From DASPTH01 sp046727575 (GTDB taxonomy: Bacteria > Actinomycetota > Acidimicrobiia > IMCC26256 > DASPTH01), in contig JBKPCV010000239.1 in the NCBI GenBank assembly GCA_046727575.1, positions 1 to 22,534 on the forward strand: DNA of 22,534 nucleotides, written 5' to 3'. Of this stretch, positions 13,799-21,215 are shown piece by piece. The notes under the pieces were generated by a model, which made no database searches, was not told the DNA's origin, and saw nothing but the letters and a program-made list of their open reading frames with translations. Position 1 is the first letter of the stretch; every line of letters begins with the position of its first letter. The translations under genes and the position numbers were made by a program.

Positions 13799-16161
13799 GC
13801 GACCGGACGCGCCACGCCCCTGATCTCGACCGGGACGCGATGATCGTGCATGTCGTGCTGACGCGGACGCAAGCGCTTCCCGACCGTCGTGATCCGTCCG
13901 TACAATGTGGTTCGTTGTTCGAGCGGACGGCGCAACGGTTCGACGATGGCGCGGAAGTCGTCGTCGTCGAGCTCCTGGCCGTGTTCGGCACCAGCGGCGC
14001 GTGAGATGTTCTCGTCCATCAACGTGCCACCGAGGTCGTTGCACCCGGCGCGAAGCGCCTCCTTCGCACCCTCCATCCCGCACTTCGGCCAGGACACCTG
14101 GACGTTGTCGACCCAGCCTCGGTAGGCGATCCGGCCGGTGGCGTGGACGAGCAGCACTTCGCGCATCGTGGGCCCGCGTCGCGACTTCTGCTGCAGGTAG
14201 ATCGGGCTCGCCATGTGCACGAAGGGCAGCGGCACGAATTCGGTGAACCCGCCCGTCTCCTTCTGCAGCGCGCGCGTCCGGACGAGGTGGCGGGCGACGT
14301 TGATGGGGCGCTCCACGTGTCCGAACATGATCGTGATGTTGGATCGCAGCCCGACCGAGTGTGCGAGCCGGTGCGCTTCCAGCCACTCTTCGGTGTTCAC
14401 CTTGTCCGGGCAGATCACCGCGCGCACCTCGTCGTCGAGGATCTCTGCCGCGGTACCGGGTAGCGACGCAAGCCCCGCGTCCTTGGCCAGCGAGAGGTAG
14501 TCGCGCAGCGGCATCCCGAGCCGCCGCGCGCCTTCGGTGACCTCGAGCGCCGTGAAACCGTGTACGTGGATCGACGGAGCGGCCTCCTTCACCGCGCGCG
14601 CGACCGTGAGGTAGTACTCGCCGTCGAAACTCGGATGGATCCCACCCTGCAGGCACACCTCGGTGGCGCCGCACTCGACCGCCTCGACGACGCGGCGCTG
14701 GATCTCCTCGATGTCGAGGAGGTACGGGTCGCCACGCAGGTTCAGCGAGAGCGGACCCTTCGAAAACGCGCAGAACCGACACTTGAACGTGCAGATGTTC
14801 GTGTAGTTGATGTTGCGGGTCCGTACGAACGTGACGACGTCACCGACGATGTCGCGGCGCAGCTGGTCGGCCACCGCGGCAACCCGGTGAACGTCCGATC
14901 CGCGCGCCTCGAGCAGGGTGACGATCTCGTCGACGCCCACTTCCTCGCCGGCGAGCACGCCGTCGAGCACTTCGCCCACCGGTGAACCGGCGCGCGACGG
15001 CGGCGCGATCGGGGGCAACAACCTCGGTGGTACGACGTCACCGCCGGCGGCCCAGCTGTCGTCGCGCGCGAGGCCCTCGGAGTCGGACACGCTCAACACC
15101 GCGAAGCGCACGGACGGGTCGAGCCACGGTTCCGGATCGCGCACGTATTCGGGGTACACGGTGAGCCGCGGCGCGAGGGTCTTGCCCGCAGCCTCGGTGG
15201 CGTCGCGGAGGACGTCGAGCGCGGGCCAGGGCCGTTCAGGGTTCACGTGGTCGGGCGTGACCGGCGACACTCCGCCCCAGTCGTCGATGCCGGCCGCGAT
15301 CAGGCTCCCGAGCCGATCGGGGTCGGAGAGGTTCGGCGGCGCCTGCAGGTGCACCTCGCCGCCGAGCACGATGCGGGCGGCGGCGATCGTCCACAGGAAC
15401 TCGTCGTGATCACACGGATCGTGCCGCCACATCGCCGTGCCCGGCTTGGGCAGGAAGTTCTGGACGATGACCTCTTGGACGTGGCCGTGCTGTGCGTGCG
15501 CGTCGCGGATCGCTTCGAGCGCCTCGACGCGCTCCGCTGGCGTCTCGCCGATGCCAACGAGGATCCCCGTCGTGAACGGGACGGCGGTGCGCCCTGCCGC
15601 GTCGAGCGTCGCCAGGCGCCGGTCGGGCGTCTTGTCGGGCGCGCCGGCGTGCGGGCCGCCTGCATCGCCCAGGCGAGCCGCGAGGGTCTCGATCATCATC
15701 CCCTGCGACGGGGAGACTGCCCGCAGCCGCTGCAACTCGTCGTACGACAGGGCGCCGGCATTGGCGTGGGGGAGGAGGCCGGTCTCCTCGAGTACCGCCG
15801 CGCACGCCGCGACGAGGTAGTCGACCGTCGACGAGTAGCCGTGCGCGGCGAGCCACTCTGCTGCGACGGGATACCGATCCTCGGGCGCTTCCCCGAGCGT
15901 GAACAGCGCCTCGTGGCAGCCGACCGCAGCGCCGCGGCGTGCGATGTCGAGCACGTCGTCGAGCGACAGGTACGGGGTGGCGAGATGGGCGGGTGGCTTG
16001 GCGAACGTGCAGTAACCGCACCGATCGCGACACAGCATGGTCAGCGGGATGAATACCTTCGGGGAGAACGTGACTCGTGCACCGTGCGCGGCGTCGCGGA
16101 GGCGTGCGGCCTCCGACATGAGCTCGGACAGTGGCGCGTCGAGCAGCGCAGCGGTGTCCAC
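13795..16161 (-). CDS. fbiC: 7,8-didemethyl-8-hydroxy-5-deazariboflavin (FO) synthase, CofG/CofH fusion
   Basis: Makes FO, the deazaflavin core of coenzyme F420, from tyrosine and a flavin-pathway pyrimidine. The protein has 788 residues, the normal size of actinobacterial FbiC. It contains two radical SAM modules, each with a CxxxCxxC cluster motif. The CofG-like half has CRDRCGYC (C44, C48, C51), then GCHEALFTLGEAPE (82-95) and GILVGIGET. The CofH-like half has NINYTNICTFKCRFCAFSKG with C457, C461 and C464, then CLQGGIHPSFDG, NITIMFGH and GGTLMDENISRAAG. GTG at 16161 is 26 nt after the pgl stop and has a weak AGTAGG upstream. pfkB starts inside its stop. The organism should therefore make F420. 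Confidence 0.97.
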   Translation of the reverse strand: MDTAALLDAPLSELMSEAARLRDAAHGARVTFSPKVFIPLTMLCRDRCGYCTFAKPPAHLATPYLSLDDVLDIARRGAAVGCHEALFTLGEAPEDRYPVAAEWLAAHGYSSTVDYLVAACAAVLEETGLLPHANAGALSYDELQRLRAVSPSQGMMIETLAARLGDAGGPHAGAPDKTPDRRLATLDAAGRTAVPFTTGILVGIGETPAERVEALEAIRDAHAQHGHVQEVIVQNFLPKPGTAMWRHDPCDHDEFLWTIAAARIVLGGEVHLQAPPNLSDPDRLGSLIAAGIDDWGGVSPVTPDHVNPERPWPALDVLRDATEAAGKTLAPRLTVYPEYVRDPEPWLDPSVRFAVLSVSDSEGLARDDSWAAGGDVVPPRLLPPIAPPSRAGSPVGEVLDGVLAGEEVGVDEIVTLLEARGSDVHRVAAVADQLRRDIVGDVVTFVRTRNINYTNICTFKCRFCAFSKGPLSLNLRGDPYLLDIEEIQRRVVEAVECGATEVCLQGGIHPSFDGEYYLTVARAVKEAAPSIHVHGFTALEVTEGARRLGMPLRDYLSLAKDAGLASLPGTAAEILDDEVRAVICPDKVNTEEWLEAHRLAHSVGLRSNITIMFGHVERPINVARHLVRTRALQKETGGFTEFVPLPFVHMASPIYLQQKSRRGPTMREVLLVHATGRIAYRGWVDNVQVSWPKCGMEGAKEALRAGCNDLGGTLMDENISRAAGAEHGQELDDDDFRAIVEPLRRPLEQRTTLYGRITTVGKRLRPRQHDMHDHRVPVEIRGVARPVA

Positions 16162-16187
16162 GGCTCGGCAGCCTACTGGGGGTTCAT

Positions 16188-16838
16188 CTAGGGCGAATCG
16201 GAGCCGGCGGCGGCCGCATCGACCAGCCAGATCACGCGCTTGCCGGTGACGCGCGCGGCAGGCCCGTCGTCGCCAGCGCGTACGCGTGCGAACGCGGCAC
16301 GCTTCTCCTCGCCGGCGACCGTGAACACGACGAGGTCGGACATCGCGATCGCGGGAAAGGTGAACGTCAGGCGGAGATGGGGGTGCGCGTCGTCGCCGTT
16401 GGTGACGACGAGGCGCTCACGTTCCTCCAATACCGCCGATCCGGGAAAGAGCGACGCGGTGTGGCCGTCGGGGCCGATCCCGAGGTGGACGAGGGCGACC
16501 GGACCGACGTCGCGCAGGAGCGCGTCGTACGCCGCGGCAGCGGCCTCGGGCGTGTCGCCCGCCTCGCGCATCGAATAGATCGCGCCAGGCTCGACGTGGT
16601 CGAGCAACGCGGCTCGGGCCATGCCCTCGTTCGAATCGGGATCGTCGACCGGGACCCACCGCTCGTCGCCGAAGAGCACCGACACCGCGTTCCACGCGAG
16701 GTCGGCGCCGGCGAGTCGTTCGTAACACGCGCGCGCTGTGTTGCCTCCGGACAGCGCGATCGACGCCGGAGACTCTCCGACTACGAGCTCGGCGAAGGCC
16801 TGCGCCACGTCGTCGATGACGCGGACGTCGCCGATCAC
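16188..16838 (-). CDS. pgl: 6-phosphogluconolactonase
   Basis: Hydrolyses 6-phosphogluconolactone to 6-phosphogluconate in the oxidative pentose phosphate pathway. The protein has 216 residues, somewhat short but complete. Motifs are SIALSGGNTARACYERL (about 23-39), VLFGDERWVPVDDPDSNEGM and LGIGPDGHTASLFPGS, all typical of DevB-type lactonases. GTG at 16838 has AAAGGCGG about 4 nt upstream and is preceded by a -10-like TAGTAT at 16865-16870. The open frame to 16973 would pass through the divergent promoter and is rejected. It is the first gene of the pgl-fbiC-pfkB-LOG unit. The zwf and opcA genes commonly found before pgl in actinobacteria are absent here. Confidence 0.93.
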   Translation of the reverse strand: MIGDVRVIDDVAQAFAELVVGESPASIALSGGNTARACYERLAGADLAWNAVSVLFGDERWVPVDDPDSNEGMARAALLDHVEPGAIYSMREAGDTPEAAAAAYDALLRDVGPVALVHLGIGPDGHTASLFPGSAVLEERERLVVTNGDDAHPHLRLTFTFPAIAMSDLVVFTVAGEEKRAAFARVRAGDDGPAARVTGKRVIWLVDAAAAGSDSP

Positions 16839-16863
16839 TGTCCGCCTTTCGTCATCGGGTTGC

Positions 16864-16869
16864 GATACT
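16864..16869 (+). promoter_or_regulatory. Putative extended -10 box (TGC-GATACT) of the methyltransferase-Mug gene
   Basis: GATACT is preceded by TGC, an extended -10 pattern, and followed by exactly 6 nt and then GTG at 16876. This predicts a leaderless mRNA. The box overlaps the minus-strand -10 box of pgl almost completely. Confidence 0.55.
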
Positions 16870-16870
16870 A
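16865..16870 (-). promoter_or_regulatory. Putative -10 box (TAGTAT) of the pgl operon
   Basis: On the minus strand TAGTAT would start transcription near 16858, leaving a leader of about 20 nt that contains the ribosome site AAAGGCGG before the GTG at 16838. It occupies the same bases as the divergent box at 16864-16869. Confidence 0.5.
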
Positions 16871-16875
16871 CGCAC

Positions 16876-17991
16876 GTGGATCGGGACACGGTTGCGGTGT
16901 ACGAGGCGCGGGCCGAGGAATGGCGTGACGCGCGCGCGGCGCGCTTCCTGGATCGCGCTGCCTTGCTGAGCACGGCCTTGCCCGAGGGCTCACTCGTCGC
17001 CGACCTCGGCTCCGGTGCGGGCCTCCACCTCCCGTACCTGCCGCGCCCCGCCGTCGCACTCGATGCCGCCCTTGCGATGGTCGTCCTGGCCCGCGAATCG
17101 GCGCCCGACGTGCCGGGCGTGCAGGGTGACCTCGAAGCGCTGCCGTTTCGCCGCGGCGCGTTCGGCGGCGCCTGGGCGCGCGCGAGCTACGTGCACGTCG
17201 CACGCGATCGGCTGCCGTGGGCGCTGCGGGAGCTGCACCTCGCCGTGCGATTGGACGCGCCCGCTCATCTCACGATGATTCAGGGAGACGGCGAGGGTCC
17301 GTTCCCCGGCGACGACTTCGCCGGCCGGTTCTTCGCGCGGTGGCAGGTGGACGACCTGCGTGACGTGCTGACGGGCGGCGGGTTCGAGGTGGTCGACCTG
17401 GCGCACGACGCCGCACCGCGCAACGAGTGGATCCACGTGCTCGCCCGGCGTCGGCGGACGCTGCCCGACGTCGTCGGCCCGGGGATGCGGCTCCTCGTGT
17501 GCGGTCTCAACCCGAGCCTGTATGCAGCTGACGCCGGCGTCGGGTTCGCGCGTCCGGGCAACCGCTTCTGGCCCGCCGCGCTCGCAGCCGGGATCGTGTC
17601 GCGTGATCGTGACGCGTCGCACGCGCTCGTCGTCCACGGCGTGGGGATGACCGACCTCGTGAAGCGTGCCACCGTCGGCGCGAGCGAGCTCACGCCCGAC
17701 GAGTACCGCGACGGCGCGTCGCGCGTTCGACGGCTGGTGCGCTGGCTGCGCCCGGGTGCCGTCTGCTTCGTCGGGCTCGCGGGCTGGCGCGCCGCCGTGG
17801 ACAAGAAGGCGACCGCCGGCGTTCAACCCGACGGTTTCGGTGGCGTGCCCGCCTACGTGATGCCGAACACGAGCGGGCTCAACGCGCGCGTCCCACTCGA
17901 CGAGCTCGCCGAGCACCTACGTGCCGCCGCCGCACTCGCCGACGATTCATGGGCGCGTGGGCTCCGCTCAGCGAGAGAATCGCGCCCATGA
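16876..17991 (+). CDS. Fusion of SAM-dependent methyltransferase and Mug-type mismatch DNA glycosylase
   Basis: Two-domain protein of 371 residues. Residues 1 to about 190 form a class I methyltransferase: SAM-binding motif I VADLGSGAG (41-49), an acidic residue after strand 2 (D63), GDLEALPF (84-91) and a UbiE-like ALRELHLAVR. Residues about 203-355 are a Mug/TDG-family uracil or thymine mismatch glycosylase. They have LLVCGLNPS (206-214, with N212 at the position of the catalytic Asn of E. coli Mug), FARPGNRFW (224-232) and MPNTSGLNAR (329-338), which corresponds to the Mug NPSGLSR lesion-recognition loop. The linker is a short RRRRTLPDVV. GTG at 16876 lies 6 nt after a -10 box. There is no internal stop or frameshift, so the fusion is genuine in this sequence. 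The methyltransferase substrate is unknown; glycosylase activity is inferred from motifs. Confidence 0.9.
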   Translation: MDRDTVAVYEARAEEWRDARAARFLDRAALLSTALPEGSLVADLGSGAGLHLPYLPRPAVALDAALAMVVLARESAPDVPGVQGDLEALPFRRGAFGGAWARASYVHVARDRLPWALRELHLAVRLDAPAHLTMIQGDGEGPFPGDDFAGRFFARWQVDDLRDVLTGGGFEVVDLAHDAAPRNEWIHVLARRRRTLPDVVGPGMRLLVCGLNPSLYAADAGVGFARPGNRFWPAALAAGIVSRDRDASHALVVHGVGMTDLVKRATVGASELTPDEYRDGASRVRRLVRWLRPGAVCFVGLAGWRAAVDKKATAGVQPDGFGGVPAYVMPNTSGLNARVPLDELAEHLRAAAALADDSWARGLRSARESRP

Positions 17992-17994
17992 ATC
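17944..17994. terminator. Perfect 14-bp inverted repeat, candidate bidirectional terminator
   Basis: GATTCATGGGCGCG (17944-17957) and its exact reverse complement CGCGCCCATGAATC (17981-17994) enclose a 23-nt loop. The right arm spans the stop codon of the fusion gene and ends 1 bp before the tal stop codon on the other strand. Neither side has a T-tract, which is common for actinobacterial terminators. It could terminate transcription from both converging genes. Confidence 0.6.
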
Positions 17995-19092
17995 TCAGGA
18001 CGTGATCTCGGCCCGTCGTTTCTCGATGGTGTTGAGTGCGTCGCGGAACGACACGGCGAACGAGTCGACTCCTTCGCGCTCCAGCGTCGCGGTGACGTCG
18101 TCGAAGTCGACGCCGGCGTCGGCAAGACCACGGATCACACGCAGCGCCTCGTCGACGTTCTCGGTGACGCTGTTCGGGCGCTGGTTCCCTTCCCCGCGGT
18201 GCAACGCTTCGATCGAGGCCGGGGCCAGCGTGCTGACGGTGTCGGGACCGATGAGCTCGTCGATGTAGAGGGTCGACGGATATGCGGGGTTCTTCGTCGA
18301 GGTCGACGCCCAGAGCGGCCGCTGGAGGCGCGCGCCCTGTGCCGCGAGGGCTTCCCATCGCGGGCCGGAGAAGCGCTCGCGGAACAGCTGGTAGGCGAGC
18401 TTTGCGTTGGCGACGGCAGCCTTGCCGCGCAGGTCGTGGCCTTCTGGCAGCCGGCGGTCGGTCTCGGTGTCGACACGGCTCACGAAGAACGACGCCACCG
18501 ACGCGACGGTCGACAGGTCGCCGCCGCTCGCGGCGAAGCGCTCCAGACCCGTCATGTACGCCTCGATCACCGCCTCGTGGCGGGCGAGCGAGAAGATCAG
18601 CGTGACATTGATCTTGATCCCCGACGCGATAGACGCTTGGATCGCCGGGATCCCCTCGCGCGTCGCGGGGATCTTGATCATCACGTTGGGCCGGGCGACC
18701 CGCTCGGACAGCGACTTCGCCGCCGCGATCGTTTCCTCGGTGTCGTGCGCGAGCTCCGGCGCGACCTCGATCGAGACGAAGCCATCGCCGCCACCAGTCT
18801 CGCGGCATACCGGTTCCAACACGCGCGCCGCACCGACGATGTCGTCGAGCACGACGGTCCAGTACGTCTCCTCGATCGACAGCCCCTGCTTCGCGCACTC
18901 CATCAGTTGGTCGTCGTAACCCTCGCCGGCGTCGATCGCCTTGTCGAGGATCGTTGGGTTGGACGTCACGCCGCGGATGCGGTCCTCGTCGATGAGCCGA
19001 GCGAGCCCACCGCCGGTGAGCAGTGGACGCGCCAGATTGTCGTACCAGGGACTCTGACCGAAGTCAGTCAGGCGGGCGATCGCACTCGTCAT
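17995..19092 (-). CDS. tal: Transaldolase
   Basis: Transfers a dihydroxyacetone unit between sugar phosphates in the non-oxidative pentose phosphate pathway. The protein has 365 residues, the size of the long actinobacterial transaldolases. Motifs are GVTSNPTILDKAI (41-53), MIKIPATREGIPAI (138-151) with K140 as the probable Schiff-base lysine, INVTLIFSLARHEAVIEAY (161-179) and SVASFFVSRVDTETDRRL. Later STSTKNPAYPSTLY is also conserved in this group. ATG at 19092 overlaps the tkt stop (ATGA) and has a strong GGAGGAG ribosome site. The open frame to 19398 is antisense-like extension within tkt. It forms an operon with tkt and converges on the methyltransferase-Mug gene. Confidence 0.96.
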   Translation of the reverse strand: MTSAIARLTDFGQSPWYDNLARPLLTGGGLARLIDEDRIRGVTSNPTILDKAIDAGEGYDDQLMECAKQGLSIEETYWTVVLDDIVGAARVLEPVCRETGGGDGFVSIEVAPELAHDTEETIAAAKSLSERVARPNVMIKIPATREGIPAIQASIASGIKINVTLIFSLARHEAVIEAYMTGLERFAASGGDLSTVASVASFFVSRVDTETDRRLPEGHDLRGKAAVANAKLAYQLFRERFSGPRWEALAAQGARLQRPLWASTSTKNPAYPSTLYIDELIGPDTVSTLAPASIEALHRGEGNQRPNSVTENVDEALRVIRGLADAGVDFDDVTATLEREGVDSFAVSFRDALNTIEKRRAEITS

Positions 19093-21098
19093 CGACCATC
19101 TCCTCCTTCGAGCAGCGCGCGAGCACGCGCCGCGACGTTCGTCGGATTGATCCCGAGCTTGTCGAGCGCGACGGAACCAGGTGCCGAACCGCCGAAACGA
19201 TCGATGCCGACGACGTCGTCCACATAGTCCGCCCATCCCAGCGTGGCGCCGGCTTCGACCGCCAACTTCGGCGCAGCGGGCGGGAGAACCGAGTCGCGGT
19301 AGTCGTCGGGCTGCTCGGCGAACAGGTCCCACGACGGGAACGACACGACGCGCACCGAGAGGCCGTCGGTCATGAGCGCGTCGCGCGCGGCGACGCACAC
19401 CGAGACCTCGGAACCCGTCCCGACGAGCACCAGATCGAGCGCGGCGTCGCCTTCCTCGACGAGCACGTACGCGCCACGCGGCACTCCTTCTGGAGCGCGC
19501 TCCAACGTGCCGTCCAGCACCGGGATCGACTGGCGACTGAGGACGATCCCCGTCGGCCCGGTGCCGTCGATGTGCACGCGCCAGGCCTGCGCGGTCTCGT
19601 TCGCGTCAGCCGGTCGAATGAGCCGCAGGCCCGGCATCAACCGCATCGACATCAGCTGCTCGATCGGCTGGTGCGTGGGTCCGTCTTCCCCCAGGCCCAC
19701 GGAGTCGTGTGTCCACACGAACGCGACCTTGTAGTGCGACAGCGCGGCGAGTCGTACTGCCGGACGCATGTAGTCGCTGAACACGAAGAAGGTGCCGCCG
19801 GCGGGCATCGTGCCGCTCACCGACATGCCGTTCATGGCTCCGGCCATGCCGTGCTCGCGAATGCCGTAGTGCAGCTGCCGTCCGCGGAAGCGGTGGGTGC
19901 CGATCACGTCGACACCGTCGAGCAGCGTGCCGGTGTTGGCACTCAGGTCGGCGCCGCCCGCGAGTAGACCCGGGACGACGTCGGCGATCGCGCTGAGCAC
20001 GGTTCCCGACGCGCGGCGGGTCGCGACCTTGTCGCCACCAGCGCTCCAGGTCGGGAGCTTCGCTTCCCACCCCGCCAGCGCGCGGCCTTCGAGACACGCG
20101 TCGAGCTCGTCGGCGAGCGACGCCTCGCGCTCGCGCAACGCGACGTGCTCGCGCTCCCAAGCCCCGCGCGCGTCGCGACCGCGCGTGCCCGCCTGCCGGT
20201 AATAGGCGAGCACGTCGTCGGGCACGTAGAACGGCTCCTGCGGGAGGCCGAGCAGGTCCTTGACCGCCGCAACCTCGTCGTCACCGAGCGGGTCGCCGTG
20301 CGCGTGCGCGGTGTCGGTGTACTTGGGCGACGGCCAACCGATGTGCGACCGGAGGATCACGAGGCTCGGGCGGTCGGCCTCGGCCATCGCGCTACGGAGA
20401 CCGGCTTCGATCGCATCAAGGTCGTTCGCGACCTCGCCGAGCTGCACGACGTGCCAGCCGTAGCCCTCGAATCGTTTGGGAACGTCATCGCTGTAGGCGA
20501 GCTCCGTGGGGCCGTCGATCGAGATGTGGTTGTCGTCGTACACGTAGATCAGGCGCCCGAGGCCGAGATGACCCGCCAACGACGCCGTCTCGTGGCTCAC
20601 GCCTTCCTCGAGGCAACCATCGCTCGCGATCACGAACACGTGGTGGTCGATCGACGTCGGACCGAACCGCTCGCGCAGGTTCGCTTCGGCGATGCCCATG
20701 CCGACCCCGTTCGCGAAGCCCTGCCCCAGCGGGCCGGTCGTCACCTCGACACCCGGGGTCACCCAGTACTCGGGGTGACCGGGCGTGCGCGAGCCCCATT
20801 GCCGGAACTGGCGGATGTCGTCGAGCTCGAGCCCGAACCCCGTCAGGTACAGCATCGCGTAGAGGAGCATCGACGCGTGGCCGTTCGACAGCACGAAACG
20901 GTCGCGATCCGGCCACTCGGGCGCGGACGCGTCGTAGCGCATGATGCGTGTCCACAACACGTGGGCGAGCGGTGCGAGCGCCATCGGCGTGCCCGGATGG
21001 CCGCTGTTCGCCTTCTGGACGGCGTCCATGGCGAGCCCGCGGATCACGTTGATACCGAGCTGCTCGATGGCCGAGTTCGCGGATTCGGTCGCCGCCAT
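19089..21098 (-). CDS. tkt: Transketolase
   Basis: Thiamine-diphosphate enzyme that moves two-carbon units between ketose and aldose phosphates. The 669-residue length is normal. Motifs are KANSGHPGTPMALAPLAH (29-46), RFVLSNGHASMLLY, TTGPLGQGFANGVGMG, and the ThDP/metal site around ASDGCLEEGVSHE with YDDNHISIDG. The pyrimidine-domain stretch is THDSVGLGEDGPTHQPIEQL, and VLVGTGSEVSV lies in the C-terminal domain. The metal-site motif begins Ser-Asp-Gly rather than Gly-Asp-Gly. ATG at 21098 has AAGGGG about 6 nt upstream. tal follows with a 4-nt overlap. A possible -10 box lies at 21129-21134. Confidence 0.97.
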   Translation of the reverse strand: MAATESANSAIEQLGINVIRGLAMDAVQKANSGHPGTPMALAPLAHVLWTRIMRYDASAPEWPDRDRFVLSNGHASMLLYAMLYLTGFGLELDDIRQFRQWGSRTPGHPEYWVTPGVEVTTGPLGQGFANGVGMGIAEANLRERFGPTSIDHHVFVIASDGCLEEGVSHETASLAGHLGLGRLIYVYDDNHISIDGPTELAYSDDVPKRFEGYGWHVVQLGEVANDLDAIEAGLRSAMAEADRPSLVILRSHIGWPSPKYTDTAHAHGDPLGDDEVAAVKDLLGLPQEPFYVPDDVLAYYRQAGTRGRDARGAWEREHVALREREASLADELDACLEGRALAGWEAKLPTWSAGGDKVATRRASGTVLSAIADVVPGLLAGGADLSANTGTLLDGVDVIGTHRFRGRQLHYGIREHGMAGAMNGMSVSGTMPAGGTFFVFSDYMRPAVRLAALSHYKVAFVWTHDSVGLGEDGPTHQPIEQLMSMRLMPGLRLIRPADANETAQAWRVHIDGTGPTGIVLSRQSIPVLDGTLERAPEGVPRGAYVLVEEGDAALDLVLVGTGSEVSVCVAARDALMTDGLSVRVVSFPSWDLFAEQPDDYRDSVLPPAAPKLAVEAGATLGWADYVDDVVGIDRFGGSAPGSVALDKLGINPTNVAARARALLEGGDGR

Positions 21099-21128
21099 CG
21101 CATCCCCTTCGCCACTCGAGTCGGGCCA

Positions 21129-21134
21129 AGCCTA
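21129..21134 (-). promoter_or_regulatory. Candidate -10 box (TAGGCT) of the tkt-tal operon
   Basis: On the minus strand TAGGCT lies about 30 nt upstream of the tkt ATG, leaving a leader of about 24 nt with the AAGGGG ribosome site. No convincing -35 box is visible. The 117-bp gap between tkt and the FIST gene holds nothing else I can identify. Confidence 0.35.
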
Positions 21135-21215
21135 CGGCTGCCGGGACATCACGGTTCGAGTACCCACGTCGGCCGCACGGCATGCGGCGAGTCACACCGC
21201 CGGACGCGGGCCGCC

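Noticed and set aside
13799..14782. Long minus-strand frame continuous with pfkB
   Set aside because: It overlaps fbiC in another frame; its translation is Arg-rich and shows no domain, whereas fbiC has full radical SAM motifs.
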